Both the position numbers and the translations under genes were made by a program. A stretch of 10,262 nucleotides of DNA from Anaerolineae bacterium (lineage in GTDB: Bacteria > Chloroflexota > Anaerolineae > UBA1429), in contig JAFGLK010000557.1 in NCBI GenBank assembly GCA_016928125.1, positions 1 to 10,262 of the forward strand, written 5' to 3'. Position 1 is the stretch's first letter, and every line of letters starts with the position of its first letter. Under the pieces are notes generated by a model, which ran no database searches, had not been told where the DNA came from, and saw only the letters and a list, made by a program, of their open reading frames with translations. Below are positions 1 through 6,352 of the stretch, piece after piece.

Positions 1-1022
1 GGGAGCAGGCAGCGATAGGGCACATCGTGGGCCAGCATCCGCTCAAAGCGCACAAAGCCGATGTCGAGAAAGCCGGTGCGCCAGGCGATGGCGTCGTCGA
101 ACTTACGCCCCGTCTTGCTGTCCTCCTCCGTGAGCTGATAGAGCCCCTTGATGCGCCGCCACGGCCGCACACCCGTCTGCGGCCCAGTGGCGGCCACCTC
201 GACGCCCGCCAACACCTCCCCGCCAAAGTCGCGCATGGCGTGCACCATCTGGATAGTTTGCCGATGGCTAGCGCACTCAGCCCGACTGAGCTGCTCGGGA
301 TCAGTGGGGTCAATAGCGCCCAGGCGCTTGGTGCCGCCGTGGTTGATGTAGAGACAGGTGCTGGAGGGATAGGCGCTCAGAATCCATCGCTCGGGGATGA
401 GCGGATAGCGCGAGCGTGCCCGGGCGACCATCTCATGTATATGGGCCCGCGAGTAAGCTCGGGCCGCATCCAGGTTGATATTGGTGACGTCCAGGCACAG
501 GGTCATAGGAGCCAGGGCATCCTCGTCCACCAGCATCTCAGCGCCGGCAAAGCAGGCGATATCGGCATCGCCGGTGCAATCCACCACGACCTGCGCGCGA
601 ATCTCCATCAGCCCTTGGTGGGTCGCGATCACGACGCCAGTCACGCGCCCATCCTCGACCAGGCTGTCGACCGCATAGGCCTGCACCAGATAGCGGCAGC
701 CCGCCGCATCGAGCGCATCGAGCGCGGCGACCTTCAGATAAGCCACGTTGCACCACAGCTCGTGTTCGCCGATCATCACCGCCAGGTCGCCATAGTTGAG
801 CAGTTTCTCGATCAGCAGCTCATGGACCACCGAGCGGGGCTGACGGCCCGGGCGCATCTGGTTGATCGGCATGCCCATGCAAAATGAGGCGGTGCCGCCG
901 AAAAAGGCGTGCTTCTCGATCAGGAGCGTCTGTGCCCCCTGACGCGCCGCGCCCAGGGCCGCGCCCAGGCCCGCTGGCCCGCCGCCCACCACCAAGACCT
1001 CCGTCTGATAGAGTTGTCTCAT
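1..1022 (-). CDS. FAD-dependent oxidoreductase (FAD_oxidored family), C-terminus cut by window edge
   Basis: The frame is open from the ATG at 1022 to the left edge: 340 codons, no stop. It is a flavoprotein of the FAD_oxidored type (PF12831-like). The N-terminus has the dinucleotide-binding Rossmann motif VVGGGPAGLG (residues 11-20), followed by a strand ending in E36, the expected FAD-ribose ligand. Further on are the family's CTGDADIA segment (149-156) and a TGPQTGVRPWRRIKGLY-type segment near residue 280, where relatives usually read GVREsRR. About 100 C-terminal residues that close the FAD site are probably missing, judged from typical family size. The start at 1022 has GGGAG eight bases upstream; an in-frame ATG at 1037 lies before that site and is less likely. 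The protein is probably cytoplasmic, since there is no signal peptide. The substrate is unknown; relatives act on sugars or small organic acids. It follows the URO-D-like gene in the same direction after 189 bases. Confidence 0.9.
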   Translation of the reverse strand, partial: MRQLYQTEVLVVGGGPAGLGAALGAARQGAQTLLIEKHAFFGGTASFCMGMPINQMRPGRQPRSVVHELLIEKLLNYGDLAVMIGEHELWCNVAYLKVAALDALDAAGCRYLVQAYAVDSLVEDGRVTGVVIATHQGLMEIRAQVVVDCTGDADIACFAGAEMLVDEDALAPMTLCLDVTNINLDAARAYSRAHIHEMVARARSRYPLIPERWILSAYPSSTCLYINHGGTKRLGAIDPTDPEQLSRAECASHRQTIQMVHAMRDFGGEVLAGVEVAATGPQTGVRPWRRIKGLYQLTEEDSKTGRKFDDAIAWRTGFLDIGFVRFERMLAHDVPYRCLL

Positions 1023-1106
1023 CTCTTTCTCTCCCATCTGCAGATCAGTTCAGAGCCCGCAATGGCGGCCCAGCCGTCTGCCAATGCAGTTGCGGTCAGG
1101 CGTTAT

Positions 1107-1186
1107 GTCACCCTGAGGGCACCCCCGAAGGGTCTCGCCTTGGCATAACTCAGATGCTTCAGGCCGAGTACAGCCTTCAGCATGAC
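1107..1186. repeat. Degenerate palindromic intergenic repeat (GTCA-CCTGA...TCA-GATGAC type)
   Basis: This 80-base element lies between the URO-D-like and FAD oxidoreductase genes. The outer arms are GTCACCCTGAGGG (1107-1119) and CCTTCAGCATGAC (1174-1186), which pair at 10 of 13 positions. The inner arms are GAAGGGTCT (1127-1135) and AGATGCTTC (1152-1160), pairing at 7 of 9, around a 16-base loop. From memory, the layout (GTCA.CCTGA, then GAAGG.TCTC, then AGAT.CTTC and CAG.ATGAC) matches a dispersed non-coding repeat found between genes in Chloroflexota and several other phyla. This copy is eroded. No second copy is visible in the window. It could fold in the transcript and affect the downstream oxidoreductase, but no T-run follows, so it is not a standard terminator. 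Confidence 0.6.
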
Positions 1187-1211
1187 GGGCGCGCCATGGC
1201 AACCCAGCCGC

Positions 1212-2351
1212 CTAGCGCACGTAGGTCGGCACATATTCACGCGCGTGACGATACATGGCCAGGATATTCTCCAGCGGCACATCGGGCTGGATGTTGTGCA
1301 CCGCGCCCAGAACATAGCCACCGCCCACTCCCAACTCCTCGATGCGCCGCTCCACCTCGGCCTCGACCTGGGCGACGGTCCCATAGGGTAGCACCTGTTG
1401 CGTGTCGATGGCGCCCCAGAAGGCCAGGCGGTCGCCGTAACGGGCCTTGAGCCGCGCCGGCTCCATACCCGCGGCCGTCACCTGCACAGGGTGGAGGACA
1501 TCCACGCCGATCTCGATCAGGTCCTCCATGATGTCCGCCACCGAGCCGCAGGTGTGGAAGAAAACCTTGCCCGGCGACATGTCGTGCATCACTTGGAAGT
1601 AACGCCGGTGGCGCGGCTTGATCAGCTCGCGATAGGCCTCGGGAGCCATCATCAGGCCGTTCTGCAGGCCCAGATCGTCCGAGGCCATGAGCACGTCCAC
1701 CTCGTCGCCCACCACCGCCAGGATGTTGCGGCAGATGGCCAGATTGATCTCGAGCACCGCGTCGTAGAGGGCCGCCGCCAGCCGACGGTCGGCGGCGATG
1801 TCGAGGAACCAATCCTCAAAGCCGCGCAGATACTGGCTGGTGTGCACGAATCCGCTGGGCAGATTCAGCACCACGGCGCAACCGATGCGGTCGCGGATCT
1901 CGCGCACCCGCTCGCGGAGCCCTGCAGTGCGCGCGGGATGGTCCGGGTCGGGCCAGGGGTAGCGTGCGATCTCGGCCACGGTCAGCGGCCCAGACAGAGG
2001 GAAGCTCAGCTCATCGAAATAGTGCGAACCCTCCGGGCGAACCCGCTCCACACTCCACTCGTCGCGGTAGCGGTCCTCGCCGATCAAGGTGTCGGGCGGC
2101 CCACCCGGGAAGACGCCCCGCACATCTATTTCGAGCGCCTGCAGGATGCGCTCGCCCACCTCCACCACGCGCATCATGCGGCTGGTCAGGCGGTCCTCGG
2201 CCTGCACGCCGAAATGGGCCTTGAGGCGCTCATAGCCCTCCACCACGATGCTCGAATCGCGGGTGGCGCCCAGGTCTAGAGGCACCCGATCGGGCTGCTC
2301 ATGGGCGAGGGCAGCCAACACCCGTTGGCGACCGGTCATCTCTGCCATCAT
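1212..2351 (-). CDS. Uroporphyrinogen decarboxylase-like (URO-D superfamily) protein, probable methyltransferase relative
   Basis: This 379-residue protein has a URO-D TIM-barrel signature. The N-terminus reads GRQRVLAALAHEQPDRVPLD (7-26), the typical opening of the MtaA/MtbA-like and uncharacterised branch. It lacks the MRQAGRYLPEY opening of true HemE, so a haem-synthesis role is unlikely. HTC (H266, C268) matches the His-x-Cys zinc pair of corrinoid:coenzyme M methyltransferases. The later Cys of those enzymes is not evident; H352 in AVHNIQPDVP lies near where it is expected. A family-typical SDDLGLQNG stretch is at 224-232. Two adjacent ATGs exist (2351 and 2348), with AAGGAGGGG directly before the first; 2348 is slightly better spaced. 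There is no signal peptide. It lies 131 bases after the M20 gene and upstream of the FAD oxidoreductase. The substrate is unknown; no corrinoid protein gene is in view. Confidence 0.88.
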   Translation of the reverse strand: MMAEMTGRQRVLAALAHEQPDRVPLDLGATRDSSIVVEGYERLKAHFGVQAEDRLTSRMMRVVEVGERILQALEIDVRGVFPGGPPDTLIGEDRYRDEWSVERVRPEGSHYFDELSFPLSGPLTVAEIARYPWPDPDHPARTAGLRERVREIRDRIGCAVVLNLPSGFVHTSQYLRGFEDWFLDIAADRRLAAALYDAVLEINLAICRNILAVVGDEVDVLMASDDLGLQNGLMMAPEAYRELIKPRHRRYFQVMHDMSPGKVFFHTCGSVADIMEDLIEIGVDVLHPVQVTAAGMEPARLKARYGDRLAFWGAIDTQQVLPYGTVAQVEAEVERRIEELGVGGGYVLGAVHNIQPDVPLENILAMYRHAREYVPTYVR

Positions 2352-2482
2352 CCCCTCCTTGGCAGCCTGTTCAGCGACTGGGTGCCAGGCCGTCGTGGAT
2401 CGACCCAGTGTCCCTGTTGACCCATCTCTGCGGAGCGCGCATCGCGCCCGATAGACAGAACAGCCTAGACCGCAACTATGGC

Positions 2483-3841
2483 CTAGCCAGCCAGGGCCTG
2501 GAACATGAAGGCATTGTAGCGCACGGCCCGCTCCAGGTCGCTCAGCCGAATGTGCTCGTTGGGCGCATGAGCGCCACTGCCCCAGTAGCCTACATTGCCG
2601 GGCGCCGAAAGGCCTGGCACGCCCACATAGCGCCGTAGGTCGCCCAGCAGAGGCAACGTGCCCGCGCTGAGGGGGCTGATCGAGGCGGGCTTACCGGCAA
2701 AGGCCTCGCTCAAGGCCGCCATGCGCGCCACAAAGGGATGCTCCATGGGCAGCGCCACGGGCTCGGAGCCGTTGAGCTTGGCCACCTGCACGTCGCCGTA
2801 GCCCTCGGCCTGCAGGTGGGCGCGCAGCTTGCCCAGGATATCATCCGGGTCCTGATCGGGCACCAGGCGAAAGTCCATCTTGGCCATGGCCTGCGCCGGC
2901 AACACCGTCTTGGTGCCCTCGCCAGTGTAGCCGCTGAGAAGCCCCGCGATATTGCAGGTGGGCGAAAAGGCCAATCGCTCGCGCAAAGGCACGCCTGAGA
3001 GGCCGTCGATGAACATCTCGGCGCCATAGGCCTCGCGCATCTCCGCTTCCATGTCGGTCTGGTCGGCCAACGCCGCGCGCTGGGCCTCGGTGGGCGCGCG
3101 CACCGCATCGTAAAAGCCGGGGATGCGCACGCGGCCGTCGGGCCCGCGCAATGAGGCCAGCGCTTCCACCAGGCACCAGGCGGCGCTGGGCAGGATCGCC
3201 GCGCGGCCCGAGTGGGCATCGCCGCCGATGGCCTGGACCTCGTATTGCACATACAGGATGCCCTTGTTGCCCAGGCTGATGATCGGCCGATCGTCGCGAT
3301 CAAAGCCCTGGCCCTCCCACAGGCCCGCATCCGCCTGCAGAAGGTCGGCGTATTGCTGCGCCAGCGCCGCGAAGTGTGGGCTGCCCACTTCCTCCTCGCC
3401 TTCGATGAGCCAGCGGATCGTGATGGGCAAGCCACCCTGGACTGCGCGCAGTGCGCGTAGGGCCTCGAGCCGAGCGGCGATCTCGCCCTTGTTGTCGGAG
3501 ATGCCACGGGCATAGAGCTTGTCGCCGCGCAAGGTGGGCTCAAAGGGCGGAGACGCCCACAACTCGAGCGGCTCCGCCGGCTGCACGTCATAGTGGTTGT
3601 AGAGCAAGAGCGTAAAGGGGCTCTCGCCGCGCTGCTCACCGTAGATCGCCGGCGGCGCGCCCTCGACCTCCAGACGTCGCGTGACGAAACCGGCGTCGTC
3701 CAGAACCGCCTCAACCAAGTCGGCCATATCGGCCATGCCCCAGTTCTGCGCGGCCACACTAGGCTGCCGACAGAGCCGCTCGACCGTGGCGCGCGCCTCG
3801 CCAAGATGGGCATTTACATAGGCTTCCACTTGCTCGTTCAT
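2483..3841 (-). CDS. M20 family metallopeptidase (dipeptidase-like)
   Basis: This 452-residue protein is full length for M20 dipeptidase-type enzymes, which are cytoplasmic di-zinc exopeptidases or amidohydrolases. The catalytic domain shows the expected ligands in order: H83 in YNHYDVQP, bridging D116 in ARGISDNKG, the EGEEEVGS block with likely base E150 and ligand E151, probable ligand E176 in LWEGQG, and H425 in GAHAPNE. A lid/dimerisation domain interrupts it; GGDAHSG carries H210, which in relatives reaches the partner's active site. The ATG start at 3841 has GGGAGG eight bases upstream. A good promoter sits about 70 bases upstream, so this gene probably begins its own transcript and may be followed by the URO-D-like gene. 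The exact substrate (dipeptide, acylated amino acid or carbamoyl compound) cannot be read from the sequence. Confidence 0.93.
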   Translation of the reverse strand: MNEQVEAYVNAHLGEARATVERLCRQPSVAAQNWGMADMADLVEAVLDDAGFVTRRLEVEGAPPAIYGEQRGESPFTLLLYNHYDVQPAEPLELWASPPFEPTLRGDKLYARGISDNKGEIAARLEALRALRAVQGGLPITIRWLIEGEEEVGSPHFAALAQQYADLLQADAGLWEGQGFDRDDRPIISLGNKGILYVQYEVQAIGGDAHSGRAAILPSAAWCLVEALASLRGPDGRVRIPGFYDAVRAPTEAQRAALADQTDMEAEMREAYGAEMFIDGLSGVPLRERLAFSPTCNIAGLLSGYTGEGTKTVLPAQAMAKMDFRLVPDQDPDDILGKLRAHLQAEGYGDVQVAKLNGSEPVALPMEHPFVARMAALSEAFAGKPASISPLSAGTLPLLGDLRRYVGVPGLSAPGNVGYWGSGAHAPNEHIRLSDLERAVRYNAFMFQALAG

Positions 3842-3912
3842 GGCTACGCCCTCCCTTTGGCGTGTGAATGACAGGCCCCGCGAGGCCCGGGTCCATCGTT
3901 TACAGTGAGGGC

Positions 3913-3941
3913 ATCATACTCGAGCGACTGGCTCCCCACAA
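3913..3941 (-). promoter_or_regulatory. Sigma-70-type promoter for the M20 peptidase gene
   Basis: On the minus strand, TTGTGG (3941-3936) and TATGAT (3918-3913) are separated by exactly 17 bases. The -10 box matches TATAAT at five of six positions. Transcription would start near 3906, giving a leader of about 65 bases before the ATG at 3841. It lies just past the terminator-like structure of the preceding unit, which is where a new promoter is expected. Confidence 0.6.
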
Positions 3942-3947
3942 GCTGGC

Positions 3948-4009
3948 AAAAAGCTACGCCCCATGCGGTCAGCGAAAAAAGGCGCCCAACCCACTGGAGG
4001 CGGGGCGTA
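3948..4009 (-). terminator. Intrinsic terminator-like structure after the nitroreductase gene, with two alternative stems
   Basis: It starts 36 bases after the nitroreductase stop in the direction of transcription. The arm TACGCCCC (4009-4002) can pair perfectly with GGGGCGTA (3962-3955), followed by GC and five T (3952-3948). The loop is long, 39 bases. Alternatively, the CGCCC part of the same arm pairs with GGGCG (3987-3983), followed by CC and six T (3980-3975). Both T-runs follow G+C stems, as in rho-independent terminators, and both point away from the nitroreductase. Stem stability was judged by eye only. Confidence 0.55.
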
Positions 4010-4045
4010 TCAAGGGCAGGCGCGAGAGGGGCTGGATGTAGCCGA

Positions 4046-4846
4046 CTATTCGCCCGAGCTCGCGTTGTTGTCGCCGAGAACCATGCGACGCAGATCGGCT
4101 TCAGCCCGCTCGATCTTGCCTGCATAGTGGCGTAGTTGGCCATCGAAGGAGGAGCCAGGACGGCTGGCCTTGAACCCGGCCTGCATCTGGGCCAACCACT
4201 CGGCCATGATCGCGGGATCGGCCTCGCGGTAACGACCTTGGAAGCAGATCTGATCGAGGGGCAATTTGGGGGGCATAGGCGGCCGCCGGCCTGCCGGGTA
4301 GCCGAACACGATCGTAGTGAGGGGATAGACCCCCTGGGGTAACGCCAAAGCCTGTTGCAGATGGGCGGCGTCCATCAGGCCAGTGCGACCGGTCTCAGAG
4401 TTCATGACCGATCCGAGCCCCAACGCCTCGGCGGCCACGGTCATGTTCATGGCGGCGAGAGAGGCATTCATGACGGCCACCGTATACTCGACCAGAGGGC
4501 TCTGCGGAAAAGAGAGGCCCAGGCCGCGCGCGCGATGCGTGTCACCCATGACGACCACGGCGCGCTGGCCGGCCCAGGGCATCGGCGTGCCGAACGTCTC
4601 CCGCCAAGACTCTGCGTCGAACAGCGCCAGGCTCCAGGTTTGCAGATTCACGGTCGAGGGGGCCACGCGAGCAGCCTCCAGGATGGCCGCCATGACATCA
4701 TCCGGAATTGGCTGCGCCGTAAAGCGACGCACGGTGCGTCGCTCCAGAATGGCCCGCAACAGCGCGTTGTCCTGCAGCGAGGGCGGCAACTGCGGCTTTG
4801 CCGCCAGGATGCGCAGCAGACTACGGACGAATCGCGTCAAGCTCAT
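4046..4846 (-). CDS. Nitroreductase-family FMN-dependent oxidoreductase
   Basis: The 266 residues carry the nitroreductase-fold signature. ERRTVRRF (35-42) is the Arg-rich FMN-phosphate segment, followed by PIPDDVMAAILEAARVAPSTVNLQTW (47-71 region), where the family normally reads ilaAArwAPSa.N.Q.W. The GLGSV turn (143-147) and the late GYPAGRRPP segment (182-190) complete the FMN site. Such homodimeric enzymes reduce nitro groups, quinones or other electrophiles with NAD(P)H, or dehydrogenate substrates. About 30 N-terminal and 60 C-terminal residues extend beyond the compact core; the C-terminal part is charged and probably helical. The ATG at 4846 is the first possible in-frame ATG because a TGA lies just upstream; the ribosome site (CGGGAAAAG) is weak. 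The radical SAM gene ends 51 bases upstream with no clear signal between, so co-transcription is likely. Confidence 0.88.
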   Translation of the reverse strand: MSLTRFVRSLLRILAAKPQLPPSLQDNALLRAILERRTVRRFTAQPIPDDVMAAILEAARVAPSTVNLQTWSLALFDAESWRETFGTPMPWAGQRAVVVMGDTHRARGLGLSFPQSPLVEYTVAVMNASLAAMNMTVAAEALGLGSVMNSETGRTGLMDAAHLQQALALPQGVYPLTTIVFGYPAGRRPPMPPKLPLDQICFQGRYREADPAIMAEWLAQMQAGFKASRPGSSFDGQLRHYAGKIERAEADLRRMVLGDNNASSGE

Positions 4847-4897
4847 GAACTTTTCCCGTCACCCGTCGATCTGAATACGCCAAGTCTGGGCCGTCAC

Positions 4898-6154
4898 TCA
4901 ATCCTCTGCTGGGGCGGCCTGGGGTTCAGGCGGGGCGCCTTGTTCCTCAGCGACCGCGCCCTTGGCAGCGACCGAGATCAGGGCCCCAAAGAGGCGATAC
5001 TCGTCCAGACGACAGGAATTCACCAGATTGCCCTCCCAGACGGTCATGTCGGGGCAGCTGTCGCACATGTCCACCAGGCCGCTAGACTGTAGGTCGGGGG
5101 CCTGGATAATGCCGATGGTCTGCACATGCAGATTGTCGAACAGCCGGCCGGGATGGCGGACCACATCGCTGAGCCAGCGCCCCGCCGTGCGACGCACCAT
5201 CCTGTCCCAGGGCGCCAGCAGAAAGGCCACCGCAGGATGGCGCAGCTCGGAGAGATAAGCAAGGTAGGTGCCGCGCAACAGATGATGTCCGGCCTGAGCG
5301 ACCTCCATGGTCTGCTTGCCTACCGACCCATAGATGGCGTGCCGGTTCCCGATCGTGGCGGCGCCCAGCCACTTGAACGAATCGTGACGCACCGTGCCGC
5401 CCAGATAGCTCCCGACCTGGAATTGGGGACAGCATTCCTGAATGAGATCGGCCACCTCTGGACCGGAGACAAACGACTCGTCCACATGCCCGCTGCTGTA
5501 ACTCAGGCGCTCGGCCTCTATGCGCTCACCCGCCAGATCCAGGCCCACATTGGCGTCCGTATCAAAGAGGCGATAAGTGATGAACACCAGACCGTCGACC
5601 AGATCGATATGACTCTGGCCCCAACGCAGCACTGCAGGGATCTGGTGAAAGGTGCTGGGGTAGACGGTGGCGTTAAAGACGGTGATCAGATGGCCTCCCA
5701 CGGAGGCAATCATCTCGGCATAGTGCTGGCGCAGGTTGTTGTGTGCCTCTTCATCCTTTCCCTGCCAGCCCGGGCGTCCTTGATGGCTATCGATATGCAG
5801 CGTGAACCCGGCCAGGCCCGCAGCCTTCAGTTCGCGCAAGAGCTCCGGGGTGAGCAGAGCGCCGTTGGTGAGCACGATGGGCTTGATCCCTCGCTCGGCC
5901 GCAAAAGCCACGATCTCGGGTAGCTGAGGGTGTAAGAGCGGCTCCCCGCCCGCGATGGACAGATTGTCGGGATTGCGCCACTCTTTGAAAAAGAGGATCT
6001 CCTCCTTGACCTCCTCCAGAGGCTTGTGACCGCTCAGGCGCTGGCGATAGCAGCCCTCGCAGTGGAGGTTGCACAAATCCGTGATCTCGAGCCAAGCGAT
6101 CGGATTATCATTCTTGGACCAGGGTAAACGGTATAGATCCTTTTTCTTCAGCAC
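4898..6154 (-). CDS. Radical SAM protein with C-terminal cysteine cluster, function unknown
   Basis: This 418-residue protein starts with GTG at 6154, chosen because AGGGAG (6167-6162) sits seven bases before it. Extending to the TTG at 6229 would place the start inside a promoter. LEITDLCNLHCEGCYR holds the [4Fe-4S] motif CxxxCxxC (C28, C32, C35), and GGEP (69-72) is the SAM-contact motif. A partial TIM barrel follows, with VLTNGALLTPELL and GFTLHIDSHQGRPGW segments. The C-terminal third has Cys pair 241-242 and then C364-x2-C367-x13-C381, which could bind an auxiliary cluster as in SPASM/twitch proteins, although the spacing is not a standard SPASM pattern. The last 20 residues are Ala/Pro/Glu-rich and probably disordered. 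A nitroreductase gene follows after 51 bases and a possible small ORF precedes. I do not recognise the substrate; MoaA, NifB and HpnH identities are not supported. Confidence 0.9.
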   Translation of the reverse strand: MLKKKDLYRLPWSKNDNPIAWLEITDLCNLHCEGCYRQRLSGHKPLEEVKEEILFFKEWRNPDNLSIAGGEPLLHPQLPEIVAFAAERGIKPIVLTNGALLTPELLRELKAAGLAGFTLHIDSHQGRPGWQGKDEEAHNNLRQHYAEMIASVGGHLITVFNATVYPSTFHQIPAVLRWGQSHIDLVDGLVFITYRLFDTDANVGLDLAGERIEAERLSYSSGHVDESFVSGPEVADLIQECCPQFQVGSYLGGTVRHDSFKWLGAATIGNRHAIYGSVGKQTMEVAQAGHHLLRGTYLAYLSELRHPAVAFLLAPWDRMVRRTAGRWLSDVVRHPGRLFDNLHVQTIGIIQAPDLQSSGLVDMCDSCPDMTVWEGNLVNSCRLDEYRLFGALISVAAKGAVAEEQGAPPEPQAAPAED

Positions 6155-6171
6155 GATGCCTCTCCCTCTTG

Positions 6172-6300
6172 CTATCTGGGCGACGGCCCAGCCGGAAGGG
6201 ATTGTAGCATGTCCACCGCCATGCCGCAAGCGATACAGATGACCACGTCGATCTCGTGGACGATCGGCACACCGCGGGCTCTTTCGAGACAGGTCGCCAT
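6172..6300 (-). CDS. Possible small ORF (42 codons) just upstream of the radical SAM gene
   Basis: The ATG at 6300 is preceded by GAGGG four bases upstream, and the frame ends in TAG 17 bases before the radical SAM GTG, so the radical SAM ribosome site follows directly. The peptide opens MATCLERARGVPIVHEIDVV, has a hydrophobic middle with C21 and C24 (CIAC), and ends LPAGPSPR. About three quarters of its third codon positions are G or C, and many codons begin with G, as in neighbouring real genes. The frame continues upstream to a possible GTG that would add 12 residues. Against it: 42 open codons are easily met by chance in GC-rich DNA, I recognise no homologue, and the radical SAM promoter overlaps it. 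If real, it could be a leader peptide, a small partner protein, a modification substrate, or the remnant of a longer gene. Confidence 0.27.
   Translation of the reverse strand: MATCLERARGVPIVHEIDVVICIACGMAVDMLQSLPAGPSPR
6201..6229 (-). promoter_or_regulatory. Sigma-70-type promoter for the radical SAM gene
   Basis: On the minus strand, TTGCGG (6229-6224) and TACAAT (6206-6201) are separated by exactly 17 bases. The -10 box matches TATAAT at five of six positions; the -35 matches TTGACA only at its first three. Transcription would begin near 6194 and give a leader of about 40 bases before the GTG at 6154. A 5-bp inverted repeat, CCACG/CGTGG with a 7-base spacer (6243-6259), lies 13 bases upstream of the -35 box and could be an operator. 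Confidence 0.55.
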
Positions 6301-6352
6301 CTGGCCCTCAGAAGACCGATGCCAGCTACGACTCACCCGTCAGGCCTTGCAC

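Noticed and set aside
27..887. Long plus-strand open frame (286 codons)
   Set aside because: It is antisense to the FAD oxidoreductase, whose minus-strand frame carries a clear Rossmann motif and family segments. The plus-strand product is His/Ala/Gly-rich with no domain pattern.
1398..2279. Plus-strand open frame over the URO-D-like gene
   Set aside because: It is an antisense shadow typical of GC-rich coding DNA: His-rich, with no recognisable motif, while the minus frame has family signatures.
1212..2351. True HemE (haem synthesis)
   Set aside because: The HemE N-terminal RQAGR motif is absent and no other haem genes are nearby. The HTC motif fits the methyltransferase-like branch instead.
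2352..2482. Promoter or terminator between the M20 and URO-D-like genes
   Set aside because: No -10 box with correct spacing and no stem followed by T-run is convincing; the two genes may simply be co-transcribed.
2710..3813. Second minus-strand frame (367 codons) within the M20 gene
   Set aside because: It gives an Arg/Ser/Ala-rich, low-complexity product; the overlapping M20 frame holds all expected metal ligands.
3844..4143. Minus-strand frame of 99 codons over the nitroreductase end and the gap
   Set aside because: It overlaps the nitroreductase C-terminus, the terminator and the M20 promoter; no motif and no ribosome site.
6155..6229. TTG start for the radical SAM protein, 25 codons further upstream
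   Set aside because: The TTG lies in the -35 box of a good promoter and lacks a ribosome site, whereas the GTG at 6154 has AGGGAG at seven bases.
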